64,000 bases of DNA from Burkholderia sp. Lineage in GTDB: Bacteria > Pseudomonadota > Gammaproteobacteria > Burkholderiales > Burkholderiaceae. Below, piece by piece: positions 50,691 through 59,356 of this stretch. Made by a program: the position numbers and the translations under genes. Each line of letters opens with the position of its first letter. Positions within the stretch are counted from its first letter, which is position 1. The stretch is from the NCBI GenBank assembly GCA_031253835.1, contig JAIRVP010000081.1, positions 1 through 64,000 of the forward strand, written 5' to 3'. The notes under the pieces were generated by a model. It did no database searches. It had not been told where the DNA came from and saw only the letters and a list, made by a program, of their open reading frames with translations.

Positions 50691-52037
50691 ATGCACGCTC
50701 CGCCCTTTCGCCTCGCCCGCACGGCGGATCTCTCGTCGTCCGGCGGCCATCCGTCCGCGGCCAGCGGCGTGCGGTTCGACGCGTGCTGCGCGCCGTCGCG
50801 CGCGCAACAGGCCGAGCTGAAGCGCCGCGCGCGCCTGTCCGAGCTCGATGCGAACCTGCACTGCTCGATCATCGGCACCTGCCTGACCACACACGAACTG
50901 CGCAAGCTCGTCCCGAAGTTCACCGATCTCGACCGGCAGCGGGCGACCGACCTCGAAATCCATCACGCGGCCGTCGAGCTCGCGATCGACGGCACGGCCG
51001 GCGCCAAGGCGCTGCACAAGGCGCTCGACGAGCGCTATGCGGGTGCGATACGCGCGTTCGACGATGCGAAGGACGCGGACGCACTCGTCGCGCGCTGGAA
51101 GGAAGCGCTCAAGAGCGGCGACATCCCGCCCGCGTACTGGGCGCTGATGACGCATCCGCGCACGACGATGGGCGTGCGCCAGGCCGCGTTCGGCGACCTG
51201 CACATGCTGTCGCACCTGGTCGGCGCGGCCAATCGCGCCGATATCCGGCGGCTCGTCGCGCTGGAGGAAGAGAATGCGGCACTGCACGCGAAGCTCGAGC
51301 GTCAGCAGGCCCGCCTGCACGAGATGAGTACGCAGCGCGATGCCGCGCTGCAGGCGCTGGATGCGCTTCACGCGCGCCAGAACGCGCAGCCGCTGGCCGA
51401 CGAAAGCGCGTTGCGCGACGAAGTGCATGAACTGCGCGAAGCACTGGCCGCGCGCGACGAACGGCTCGCGCTGCACACGAGCCGCCGCGAGGCCGCCGAG
51501 CAGCGGATCGCCGCGGAACAGGCGAGCGCCCGCGCGATGCGCGCGCGGCTCGACGACCTGATGGCGATGGTGAAGACGCTGCGCGCCGAAGCGAGCGCGA
51601 TCGAACAGGCGGTGCAGGCGTCGGCGGACGATCCGGCCGACCGGGCGGCGAACTCGCTGTCGATGCTGGAGGGCAGGCGCGTGGTCTATGTCGGCGGGCG
51701 GCCCGGTTCGAATCGCGCGATCCGGCGGATCGTCGAGGCGTCAGGCGGCGACGTGACGCTGCACGACGGCGGCATCGAGGATCGCAAGGGCCTGCTGGCC
51801 GCTGCGCTGCCGGGCGCACAGATGGTCGTGTTCCCGGTCGACTGCATCGATCACGATTCGATGAACCTGCTCAAGCGCATCTGCGAGCGCCACCACATCG
51901 CGTACTACCCGCTGCGGACCGCCAGCGTCGCGAGCTTCGTCGAACTGATCGGGCGGCTCGATGCGCACGCGCGCGAGGTCATCGCGCCGGATGGCGCCGC
52001 GAGCGACACGTCACGCTTCTGCCTGCGGCACGGGTAA
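50691..52037 (+). CDS. DUF2325 protein with coiled coil
   Basis: 448 residues. Residues 1-200 are a helical domain of unknown type containing CSIIGTCLTTHELRKLV and four or more cysteines. Residues 205-320 are a long coiled coil (LVALEEENAALHAKLERQQ and following heptads). Residues 325-423 are DUF2325 (GRRVVYVGGRPGSNRAI, VTLHDGGIED, VVFPVDCIDHDSMNLLKRIC), a Rossmann-like nucleotide or metal-linked module of unknown function. The coiled coil suggests a dimer. AGAGGT stands 6 bases before the ATG. Confidence 0.8.
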   Translation: MHAPPFRLARTADLSSSGGHPSAASGVRFDACCAPSRAQQAELKRRARLSELDANLHCSIIGTCLTTHELRKLVPKFTDLDRQRATDLEIHHAAVELAIDGTAGAKALHKALDERYAGAIRAFDDAKDADALVARWKEALKSGDIPPAYWALMTHPRTTMGVRQAAFGDLHMLSHLVGAANRADIRRLVALEEENAALHAKLERQQARLHEMSTQRDAALQALDALHARQNAQPLADESALRDEVHELREALAARDERLALHTSRREAAEQRIAAEQASARAMRARLDDLMAMVKTLRAEASAIEQAVQASADDPADRAANSLSMLEGRRVVYVGGRPGSNRAIRRIVEASGGDVTLHDGGIEDRKGLLAAALPGAQMVVFPVDCIDHDSMNLLKRICERHHIAYYPLRTASVASFVELIGRLDAHAREVIAPDGAASDTSRFCLRHG

Positions 52038-52061
52038 GCCGGCGTCGGCGCAACGCACGTT

Positions 52062-52427
52062 TCAGCGACGCACCATTTTCGTGAGCGCGGCGATTTCGTC
52101 CGCGCACGCCGCGTACGCGCGTTCCTCGATCCCGCGATACAGGCGGATGATCTCCTCGCCCACCGGCGTCAGCACGCTGCCGCCGCCGCTCTGCCCGCCA
52201 TGCTCGGACACCGTCGCAGGCGATTTCAGCGAGCGGTTCAGTTCGTCCATCAGCAGCCACGCGCGCCGGTACGACATCTTCAGGCTGCGCGCCGCCGCCG
52301 AAATCGAGCCGTGCTCGCGCACCGCTTCGAGCAGCGCGACCTTGCCCGGTCCGAGCGCGATCGTGTCGGCCTGCTGGATACGCATCCTGAACCGCACCTC
52401 AGGCTTGGGGTGTGCCGAAGTCTTCAT
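52062..52427 (-). CDS. ModE-like transcriptional regulator, DNA-binding domain only
   Basis: 121 residues. LLEAVREHGSISAAARSLKMSYRRAWLLMDELN is the ModE winged helix (cut at residues 32-64), and SEHGGQSGGGSVLTPVGEEIIRLY its wing with the ModE-typical GGxxGGG. The C-terminal TOBE di-domain that binds molybdate in E. coli ModE is missing; the protein stops at about 120 residues, a natural length for the short ModE class. Its gene lies between dyads 2 and 3 and it is the obvious candidate to bind them. The ATG at 52427 is preferred over 52460. Confidence 0.85.
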   Translation of the reverse strand: MKTSAHPKPEVRFRMRIQQADTIALGPGKVALLEAVREHGSISAAARSLKMSYRRAWLLMDELNRSLKSPATVSEHGGQSGGGSVLTPVGEEIIRLYRGIEERAYAACADEIAALTKMVRR

Positions 52428-52490
52428 GTTGTCCGCCGAGTGATCGATGCGGGCAAGCATACACGATGGCCGGCACGGCGAACGCCGCGC

Positions 52491-52982
52491 TCAGACCGCC
52501 AGCACCCGCGCGACGATGCCGGCCAGCCGCTTCACGTGGCGCGGCGCAGGCAGGAGGTCGGCGCCCGAGAACAGCAGCGGCGCGCCGTCGTCGGCCGACA
52601 GCGGGACATCGCCGCATTCGAACGCGACGATCACGTGTTCGCCGACCGGTGTATTGAACAGCTCGTGCCATGAAAACGTGACCGCGTAGCCGTCGTGCGC
52701 ATGCGCGATGAACACCATGCGCTTGAAGTCGCCGGGTTCGTCGTTGCGCAGGCCGGCCGCGTCGAGCAGGTCTTTCAGCCGCGCGCCGCGATACGGCGCG
52801 ACCGAGCGGATGAAACGGTTCGTCGTGAAGCAGCGCAGGTCGAACGGCTCGGCCGTCGCGCTCGCGTGCCGGCGCAGATCGTCGAGCGTCACCGTCATCG
52901 GCCGCACGAATGCGCCCGTCAGCGCGATCGAGCCTGCCGCCGCCTGAGGCGCCGAAGGCGCCGCCGTCCCTGCCATCTCCAT
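52491..52982 (-). CDS. short molybdopterin-dependent oxidoreductase-like protein
   Basis: 163 residues of the sulfite-oxidase molybdopterin fold. RCFTTNRF has Cys51 at the place of the molybdenum-ligand cysteine, YRGARLKDLL (64-73) and RHVKRLAGIVAR (148-159) match the fold's pterin-contact and closing segments. It lacks a TAT or Sec signal and the dimerisation domain, so it may be cytoplasmic and small. Whether it binds molybdopterin is unproven. GGGAGG stands 6 bases before the ATG at 52982. Dyad 3 lies 38 bp upstream of the start. Confidence 0.75.
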   Translation of the reverse strand: MEMAGTAAPSAPQAAAGSIALTGAFVRPMTVTLDDLRRHASATAEPFDLRCFTTNRFIRSVAPYRGARLKDLLDAAGLRNDEPGDFKRMVFIAHAHDGYAVTFSWHELFNTPVGEHVIVAFECGDVPLSADDGAPLLFSGADLLPAPRHVKRLAGIVARVLAV

Positions 52983-53020
52983 CGCCCGCCTCCCTGACGG
53001 CCCGCCGCCTGGCGCGCCTG

Positions 53021-53044
53021 CGTTGTATCGACGGGTATATTACG
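53021..53044. promoter_or_regulatory. ModE-like dyad 3, before the molybdopterin gene
   Basis: Half-sites CGTTGTAT and GTATATTACG, 24 bp. The right half is nearly the same as in dyad 2; the left half is degenerate. It ends 38 bp before the start codon at 52982. Confidence 0.5.
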
Positions 53045-53122
53045 CCGCCAAAAGGCCGGCCGGCAGAAGGCGCGCCGCATGAACGGTATACAGCGGCCGA
53101 TCGCGCCCCGTTCCGGCAGGCG

Positions 53123-53890
53123 CTATGAAAGCACGATGTTCTTGATGACCTTCCTGATGCTCTTGTAGCTGTCGACCGATTCCGCCTTCTGGTCGGTCAC
53201 CAGCGTGCCGATGCGTGCCGGCTCGCAGAAGCCGATCCGGCTGTGCGTGCCGAGCTTGCTGAAATCGGCGAGGATCGCGACCTCCGCCGCGTTGCTGACC
53301 ATCGCGCGCGCCACCTCGGTTTCCATCCGGTCGTAGTTCGTCGCGCCGCGAACGTGGTCGACGCCGACCGGCGACAGCAGCGCAAGATCGGCGCGGTAGC
53401 GGAAGATCTCGGCGATGGTGCCGTCGCCGACCGTCGCGGCCGCGCGGCTGCCGATCATCCCGCCGAGCAGGATCGTCTCGTTCTTCCCGTGCTCCGGGTC
53501 GCTCGAGCGCATCTTCAGCGCGACGTCGATCGAGTTCGTGACGATCGTGAGGCCCGACAGCTTCGACAACTCCTCGGCCAGCAGCGTGGTGGTCGTGCCG
53601 GCATCGATGAACAGCGTCTGCGAGCCCGTGACGAGCCGCGCCGCCGCGCGGGCGATGGCCAGCTTCGCCTTCACGTGCGTCTGCGCACGCTCGGCGATCG
53701 GCGCTTCGTCGCCCACCTGCACCGCGCCGCCGTGCACGCGCTTCAGTTCACCGAGCGCCTCGAGGTCGACGAGATCGCGGCGCACGGTTTCGCGCGACAC
53801 GTTCAGATCGGCCATGATCCGGTCGGTGGAGACGCGCTGCATCTTCGATAACAGAAGCCGGATCCTCTGGTATCGCTCTTCTTGCCACAT
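53123..53890 (-). CDS. DeoR-family transcriptional regulator
   Basis: 255 residues. The N-terminal helix-turn-helix has the DeoR pattern (RVSTDRIMADLNVSRETVRRDLVDLE, about 19-44), then the sugar-isomerase-like effector domain with LFIDAGTTTTLLAEEL and the closing TDQKAESVDSYKSI. Effectors in this family are phosphorylated sugars or related metabolites. It overlaps a longer open frame; the ATG at 53890 has AGGA 7 bases upstream. It follows mgtC by 44 bp on the same strand and may be co-transcribed with it. Confidence 0.88.
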   Translation of the reverse strand: MWQEERYQRIRLLLSKMQRVSTDRIMADLNVSRETVRRDLVDLEALGELKRVHGGAVQVGDEAPIAERAQTHVKAKLAIARAAARLVTGSQTLFIDAGTTTTLLAEELSKLSGLTIVTNSIDVALKMRSSDPEHGKNETILLGGMIGSRAAATVGDGTIAEIFRYRADLALLSPVGVDHVRGATNYDRMETEVARAMVSNAAEVAILADFSKLGTHSRIGFCEPARIGTLVTDQKAESVDSYKSIRKVIKNIVLS

Positions 53891-53934
53891 GAAATGTCCT
53901 CGGAAATGTCTGTCAATCTTATTCGAACGGCCGT

Positions 53935-54615
53935 CTACGCAGCGCTTTCTTCCATCTTTTTGACGCCGACGAGGGTCTGCAGGGATTGACGGACCACCTG
54001 GAATTCGCGGCTCGTCATCTTCGAAAACACCACGTGGATGCGGTCGTCGTCGGGCGTCGCGTCGTCCTGCTCGATGATGAACTGGACAATGCGTGCCTGG
54101 TCGATGCCGGGCATCGACTGCAGCGACGTCAGCTTCACGGCGCCGCGGCTCGCGAGGATGCGCACGCCCCAGCGCTGCCGCGCGGCGAAAAAGCGCTTCT
54201 CGATCGGCTTCAGCCCGGCCAGGATCGCCAGCACGATCGCCGTCGCGGCGATCGCGGCCACATACATGCCGCCGCCCACCGCCAGCCCGACCGCCGCGAC
54301 GACCCACAGGCTCGCCGCGGTCGTCAGCCCGCGGATGATCTCGCCGCGCAGCATGATCGACCCCGCGCCGAGAAAGCCGATGCCCGACACGACCTGCGCG
54401 GCCACGCGCGACGGGTCGAGCGACACGTTCTTCGCCTCCTGGATGTCGGCAAAGCCGAACGCCGACACGATCATCACGAGCGCGGCGCCCACCGCCACCA
54501 GCATGTGCGTGCGCAGCCCGGCCGCCCATGACAGGCGCTCGCGCTCGATACCGACGATGCTGCCGAGCAAGGCCGCCAGCAACAGGCGGGAAATGATTTC
54601 CAGCTGACTGATCAT
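53935..54615 (-). CDS. MgtC/SapB-family membrane protein
   Basis: 226 residues. Four to five membrane segments in the first 130 residues carry MgtC family motifs: LLGSIVGIERE, AAGLRTHMLVAVGAAL, GIGFLGAGSIM. The C-terminal 90 residues are a cytoplasmic ACT-like domain (KLTSLQSMPGIDQARIVQFIIEQDD cut to its middle). MgtC proteins help survival at low magnesium and inside macrophages and dampen ATP synthase in Salmonella. Role here not tested. It is divergent from choX. Confidence 0.88.
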   Translation of the reverse strand: MISQLEIISRLLLAALLGSIVGIERERLSWAAGLRTHMLVAVGAALVMIVSAFGFADIQEAKNVSLDPSRVAAQVVSGIGFLGAGSIMLRGEIIRGLTTAASLWVVAAVGLAVGGGMYVAAIAATAIVLAILAGLKPIEKRFFAARQRWGVRILASRGAVKLTSLQSMPGIDQARIVQFIIEQDDATPDDDRIHVVFSKMTSREFQVVRQSLQTLVGVKKMEESAA

Positions 54616-54731
54616 TCGAGGTCTCCTTCCTTACAGATGCATTTGATGACGCGCGGACCGTACGGACCGCTGCCCGACTTTTTCCAACCGCCGCCGTATT
54701 CGGCAAGTTGTATTTTTGTGTGATCTTGCGA

Positions 54732-54762
54732 TTTTGTGCGTTCTAATATACGGTACGCAAAA
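54732..54762. promoter_or_regulatory. candidate operator in the mgtC/choX divergent region
   Basis: An imperfect inverted repeat TTTTGTGCGT (54732-54741) and ACGCAAAA (54755-54762), preceded by further TTTTTGTG and TTGCGAT units from about 54714. The site could serve DeoR or another regulator. Only sequence symmetry supports it. Confidence 0.35.
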
Positions 54763-54864
54763 CGACAAAGCCAGACCCAAGTTCGTTTGTTTCATCCGAT
54801 CCACACGATCAATCGTCAGACCAATCAGGCAACACGATCCGAAACACTTGCTTAGGAGACCATC

Positions 54865-55809
54865 ATGATCAAGAAGGCATGGATGCTGGCAGCCACGCTG
54901 CTGGCCGCGCTGGCTACGGCCCCCGTTCACGCATCCGAAGGCGACGTCTGCAGGAAGGTGACGCTCGGCGATGTCGGCTGGAGCGACATCGCGGCCACCA
55001 CCGGCGTCGCGATGATGCTGCTGGACGGGCTCGGCTATGAGGCGACCAAGACGATCGCGTCGCCGCCGATCGTGCTGGCCGGCGTGAAGAAGGCGCAGAT
55101 CGATGCGTTCCTCGGCTACTGGGATCCGAGCATGACGCCGACGGTCAAGCCGTTCGTCGATGCCGGCGCCGTGCACCTGCTGCCGCAACCGAACCTGGTC
55201 GGTGCGCGCTACACGCTGGCCGTGCCGCAGTATGCGTCGGACAAGGGCCTCAAAAGCTTCGCCGACATCGCGAAGTTCCGCGACCAGCTCGACGGCAAGA
55301 TCTACGGGATCGGCGCCGGCAACAACGGCAACGCGCTGATCCAGCGGATGATCGACAGGAACGAGTTCGGGCTCGGCGGCTTCAAGCTGGTGGAATCGAG
55401 CGAGGCCGGGATGCTCGTCCAGGTCACGCGCGCGGTGCAGGAGCATCGGATGATCGTCTTCCTCGCGTGGGAGCCGCATCCGATGAACATCAACTACAAG
55501 ATCGCGTACCTCGACGGCGGCGACACCGTGTTCGGCCCGAACTACGGATCGGCGAAGGTCTACACGCTCGTCACGCCCGGCTATCTCGAACGCTGCCCGA
55601 ACGTCGGCCGGCTGCTGACCAACCTGAAATTCACGACCGACGAAGAGAACCAGCTGATGGTGCCGATCATGAATCATTCGGACCCCGTCGCGGTCGCGAA
55701 GGAATGGGCGAAGAAGAATCCCGGCGTGCTGTCGAAGTGGCTCGACGGCGTCACGACCATCGACGGGAAGAACGCGAAGGACGCGATCGAGAAGCTCATC
55801 GGCGCGTAA
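54865..55809 (+). CDS. choX: periplasmic choline-binding protein ChoX
   Basis: 314 residues with a signal peptide ending VHASEG (about residue 23). KVTLGDVGWSDIAATTGVAM and LGYWDPSMTPTV and FLAWEPHPMNINYKI carry the tryptophans and tyrosines of the aromatic box that clasps a quaternary ammonium. It matches the glycine-betaine/choline-binding OpuAC group, ChoX subtype. The ABC permease and ATPase are not in the window, so it is an orphan here. Downstream by 23 bp lies a HAD phosphatase. Confidence 0.88.
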   Translation: MIKKAWMLAATLLAALATAPVHASEGDVCRKVTLGDVGWSDIAATTGVAMMLLDGLGYEATKTIASPPIVLAGVKKAQIDAFLGYWDPSMTPTVKPFVDAGAVHLLPQPNLVGARYTLAVPQYASDKGLKSFADIAKFRDQLDGKIYGIGAGNNGNALIQRMIDRNEFGLGGFKLVESSEAGMLVQVTRAVQEHRMIVFLAWEPHPMNINYKIAYLDGGDTVFGPNYGSAKVYTLVTPGYLERCPNVGRLLTNLKFTTDEENQLMVPIMNHSDPVAVAKEWAKKNPGVLSKWLDGVTTIDGKNAKDAIEKLIGA

Positions 55810-55832
55810 GCACGCAATCCAGGGAACCATCC

Positions 55833-56510
55833 ATGCATAACAATCTCGCGCTGTTCGACCTCGATCACACGCTGCTGCCGCTCGACAGCGACCAGGCCTG
55901 GAGCCGCTTCATCACGCGGGTCGGCCAGGAGGACGACGCGCATACGGCGCTGATCGACGAGCACTACGGCCACTATGCGGCCGGCACGCTCGACATGGAC
56001 GCGTATCTCGCCGTGACGCTCGCGCCGCTCACGCGCTACCCGCGCGAGCAGCTCGAACGCTGGCATGCGCAGTTCATGGACGAGGTGATCCGGCCGGCGA
56101 TTACACCGGAGGCGCGCGCGCTGGTCGACCGGCATCGCGAGAACGGCGATCTGTGCTGCATCGTGACGGCAACCAACGTGTTCGTCACGCGGCCGATCGC
56201 GGCCGAGTTCGGGATCGAGCACCTGCTCGGCATCGAGCTCGATACCGACGACGGCACGCCGGCCGGGCAGTTCACCGGGCGCAGCATCGGCGTGCCGAGT
56301 TTCCGTGAAGGCAAGATCGTGCGCACCGCGGCATGGCTGAGATCGCTCGGCTACCTGCCGTCCGATTTCGAACGCACCTACTTCTACAGCGATTCGATCA
56401 ACGACGTGCCGCTGCTCGACTACGTCACGCATCCGGTCGCGACCAATCCCGACTCGAAGCTTTCCCAGGTAGCCGGCACACGCGGCTGGCCTGTCATGAA
56501 GTTGTTCTGA
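55833..56510 (+). CDS. HAD-superfamily phosphatase (SerB-like, subfamily IB)
   Basis: 225 residues. Motif I ALFDLDHTLLPLDSD has nucleophile Asp9 and acid Asp11; motif II lies near CIVTATNVFV; motif IV is YFYSDSINDVPLLDYVTHPVATN. The helical cap of subfamily IB fits a phosphoserine-phosphatase-like enzyme. No signal peptide, so it is cytoplasmic. Placed between choX and phospholipase C, a phosphocholine phosphatase role is attractive, but P-choline would need to be imported. It starts 23 bp after choX, so one transcript is likely. Confidence 0.82.
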   Translation: MHNNLALFDLDHTLLPLDSDQAWSRFITRVGQEDDAHTALIDEHYGHYAAGTLDMDAYLAVTLAPLTRYPREQLERWHAQFMDEVIRPAITPEARALVDRHRENGDLCCIVTATNVFVTRPIAAEFGIEHLLGIELDTDDGTPAGQFTGRSIGVPSFREGKIVRTAAWLRSLGYLPSDFERTYFYSDSINDVPLLDYVTHPVATNPDSKLSQVAGTRGWPVMKLF

Positions 56511-56555
56511 TTCGGGCGATATTCTCTGCTGTCCATTTTCATGTCTGGAGGGGAA

Positions 56556-56816
56556 ATGAAATACGGAGCACGCAGCAACCATCCCGATCAATCAGGAATC
56601 CGATTCGAACCGGATCGAAAGCCTATCGTCAACTCGCACCGGCCGGAAAGCCGCTTTCCGCACTGGCGCGGCGTTTTCATGATCGCGCTCCTGTGCACGC
56701 TGGCCGCTTGCGGCGACGGCGACTCGGGCACCGCAGCCAACGTGGCGGCCGCGCGTGCGGCCGCACCGGGTTCGGCGTCCACGCCTGTCCTGCACTGCGC
56801 GAGCGCGTGCCACTGA
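56556..56816 (+). CDS. small lipoprotein-like protein
   Basis: 86 residues: a 34-residue hydrophilic leader (KYGARSNHPDQSGIRFEPD), a hydrophobic helix, then lipobox LAAC (about residue 54) followed by GDGDSGTAANV. It ends HCASACH with two cysteines. The unusually long leader before the lipobox is odd; a later start at the Met before IALLCTLAAC would give a normal signal. GGAGGGG lies directly before the ATG at 56556. It sits 46 bp after the phosphatase. Function unknown. Confidence 0.6.
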   Translation: MKYGARSNHPDQSGIRFEPDRKPIVNSHRPESRFPHWRGVFMIALLCTLAACGDGDSGTAANVAAARAAAPGSASTPVLHCASACH

Positions 56817-56860
56817 CCGACGCAGGCCGCAAGGCCAGTCACCCAAGACAGAGAGCGATC

Positions 56861-59311
56861 ATGCAAAACAAACCCACAACACGACGCCAGTTCCTCGCCG
56901 ATGCGCTGAAGCTCGCCGGTGCCACCGCGGTGACGGGCATGCTGCCCGAAAGCATCGCGCGCGCCCAGGCCATTCCGGCGGCCACCGTGACCGGCACGAT
57001 CCAGGACGTGAAGCACGTCGTGATCCTGATGCAGGAAAACCGTTCGTTCGACCACTACCTCGGCACGCTGGGCGGCGCGCGCGGCTTCGGCGATCCGCGG
57101 CCGGTCGTGATTTCGAGCGGGTATCCGGTGTGGCGACAGCCCTGGATGCTGTCCTACGTGTTCCCGTTCAACCCGTCCCCGCCCTCCGGCACGGCGAACG
57201 GCGACACCTACTACGGCGACCTCCCGCACGACTGGAGCACCACGCACAGCGCCTGGAACAACGGCCGCTACGACAACTGGGCCGACGCGAAGACCAGCGG
57301 CACGATGTACTACTTCACGCAGAAGGACATCCCGTTCTACTACGCAGTGGCGAGCGCTTTCACGGTGTGCGACGACTACCACTGCTCGATGCTCGGCCCG
57401 ACCGACCCGAACCGCCTGTATCTGTGGACCGGCTGCTGCGGCAACGTGGCGGGCTATTCGCCGTACACGGACAACACGATGACCGGCACCGGCTGGACAA
57501 CCCTGCCGGAACGGCTGAACGCGGCCGGCGTCACGTGGAAGTTCTACCAGGACAAGGGCAACGGCCTGGATTCCGGCCATGCATACGGCAATGCCAACAG
57601 CGCCGGCAGCACACTCTGGTGGAACGGCAACTACGGCGACAACATCGTTCTCAACTTCAAGCAGTACCAGAACCTCGGCGCCAGCGATCCGCTCGCGCCC
57701 GCGATCAACGGCACGCAGATCGACCCGAGCGGCGGCGGCAAGGAGTACGACACGAACCTGTTCAGCCAGCTGCAGGCCGACGTCGCGAACGACACCTTGC
57801 CGCAAGTGTCATGGATTGCCGCGCCTTACGCGTACTGCGAGCATCCGTCGTGGGCCGCGAGCGGCGGCGAATGGTACGTGAGCAACGTGCTGAACGCGCT
57901 GACGTCGAATCCGAAGGTCTGGGCCAGCACGGTCCTGCTCGTGATGTACGACGAGAACGACGGCCTGTTCGATCATGTGCCGCCCGCCGTCCCGGCCAGC
58001 TCCGCTGCCGGCACCGGCCAGTCGACCGTCTCGACGGCCGCGGAATTCGTCGCCAGCAGCGGCAGCGCATCGGATGGTTCGGCCAGCGGCGACGTGCCGA
58101 TCGGGCTCGGGCCGCGCGTGCCGATGTTCGTGATCTCGCCGTGGTCGAAGGGCGGCAAGGTGAATTCGCAGGTGTTCGATCACACGTCGGTGGTCCGGTT
58201 CCTCGAGGCGCGATTCGGCTTTCAGGAAACCAATATCTCGCCGTGGCGACGCGCGGTGTGCGGCGACCTGACGTCGGCCTTCGATTTCTCGAACGCCGAC
58301 CAGACGGTGCCCGCGATCCAGCCGCCGGCGAGCAACATGAACCCGAACGGCCCGGCCGTCCCGATCCCCTACCCGACCACCACCGCGGTGCCGGCGCAAA
58401 GCGCCGGCCGCAGCGCCGCCTGCCGCCTGCCCTACGAATTCTTCGTGCAAGGCAAGGTCGACCGCGCCGCTCACGCGCTCGCGCTGACGATGACCAACAC
58501 CGGCGCCGCCGGTGTCCACCTGCAGGCGTGGATCGACGGCACGAGCACGATCCCCCGGCATTACACGATCGCGGCCGGCGCGAGCCCGTGCGCGAACCTG
58601 TCGGATTCGCTCGCGCTGAATAGCGGCGGCAGCTACGACTATTCGGTCTACGGGCCGAACGGTTTCCTGCAGACATTCCGCGGCAGCATCGGGGCGTCCG
58701 GCAACACGGGATCGACCGCCGAAATCAGCCTGTGCTACGACGTGGCGAACGGCAACGTGCAGATCACGCTCGACAACTCGGCCGGGGCCGGCGCGACGAC
58801 GTTCCAGCTCACCGACAACGCCTACGGGATGAACACGGGGCAGTCGATCATCGTCGCGGCCGGCGCGACGCAAGCCGTCACGTGGTACGGCGACGGCGGC
58901 TGGTACGACGCAAGCATCCGCGACGCGAACGATCCGAACTTCCTTCGCCGCGTGGCCGGTTGCGTGCAGACGCAATCCGGCGGCCTGCTCACGGATTCCG
59001 CGATCGGCAATACCAGCAGGAAGTTCGTCGCGTCGCTCGCGTCGCAGGGCTCGACGTTCGGCACGCTGCGGTTCGACTACGTCGCGCCGCCGTGGAGCCA
59101 CAGCCCGAAGAACTGGGTCGGCATCTTCGCGCACGGCGCGCAGCCGACCAAGGGCAGCTACAAGTCGTGGGCGTACCTGCCGAAGAGCACCGGCTCGCTG
59201 CTGTTCTCGTCCACGGCAAACAGCACGCTGGCGTCGGGGCAGTACGATGCGTGGTACCTGTTCGACGACGGCTACACGCCGCTCGCGGGCCCCGTCACGA
59301 TCAACATCTGA
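56861..59311 (+). CDS. TAT-exported phospholipase C with extended C-terminus
   Basis: 816 residues. TTRRQFLADALKLAG is a twin-arginine signal (Arg8-Arg9). The catalytic domain begins HVVILMQENRSFDHYLG (52-68), the signature of phosphocholine-type PLC, with VMYDENDGLFDHVPP as metal site later. Two PLC C-terminal beta domains follow (about 525-615 and 625-700). The last ~105 residues (GTLRFDYVAPPWSHSP, then KNWVGIFAHGAQ) are an additional SKICH-like beta domain beyond the usual ~700. It hydrolyses phosphatidylcholine or sphingomyelin to phosphocholine outside the cell. Confidence 0.88.
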   Translation: MQNKPTTRRQFLADALKLAGATAVTGMLPESIARAQAIPAATVTGTIQDVKHVVILMQENRSFDHYLGTLGGARGFGDPRPVVISSGYPVWRQPWMLSYVFPFNPSPPSGTANGDTYYGDLPHDWSTTHSAWNNGRYDNWADAKTSGTMYYFTQKDIPFYYAVASAFTVCDDYHCSMLGPTDPNRLYLWTGCCGNVAGYSPYTDNTMTGTGWTTLPERLNAAGVTWKFYQDKGNGLDSGHAYGNANSAGSTLWWNGNYGDNIVLNFKQYQNLGASDPLAPAINGTQIDPSGGGKEYDTNLFSQLQADVANDTLPQVSWIAAPYAYCEHPSWAASGGEWYVSNVLNALTSNPKVWASTVLLVMYDENDGLFDHVPPAVPASSAAGTGQSTVSTAAEFVASSGSASDGSASGDVPIGLGPRVPMFVISPWSKGGKVNSQVFDHTSVVRFLEARFGFQETNISPWRRAVCGDLTSAFDFSNADQTVPAIQPPASNMNPNGPAVPIPYPTTTAVPAQSAGRSAACRLPYEFFVQGKVDRAAHALALTMTNTGAAGVHLQAWIDGTSTIPRHYTIAAGASPCANLSDSLALNSGGSYDYSVYGPNGFLQTFRGSIGASGNTGSTAEISLCYDVANGNVQITLDNSAGAGATTFQLTDNAYGMNTGQSIIVAAGATQAVTWYGDGGWYDASIRDANDPNFLRRVAGCVQTQSGGLLTDSAIGNTSRKFVASLASQGSTFGTLRFDYVAPPWSHSPKNWVGIFAHGAQPTKGSYKSWAYLPKSTGSLLFSSTANSTLASGQYDAWYLFDDGYTPLAGPVTINI

Positions 59312-59324
59312 CGGCATGCCGGAC

Positions 59325-59354
59325 CGTGCCGGCCGCCCTCAAGGGGCCGGCACG
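59325..59354. terminator. Hairpin between phospholipase C and the M24 gene
   Basis: A 10-bp stem CGTGCCGGCC/GGCCGGCACG (59325-59334 with 59345-59354) between convergent genes. No U tract. Confidence 0.5.
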
Positions 59355-59356
59355 CG

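Noticed and set aside
52062..52427. ModE-like protein as a truncated pseudogene
   Set aside because: The frame ends cleanly after the winged-helix domain, and short ModE-only regulators are a known class.
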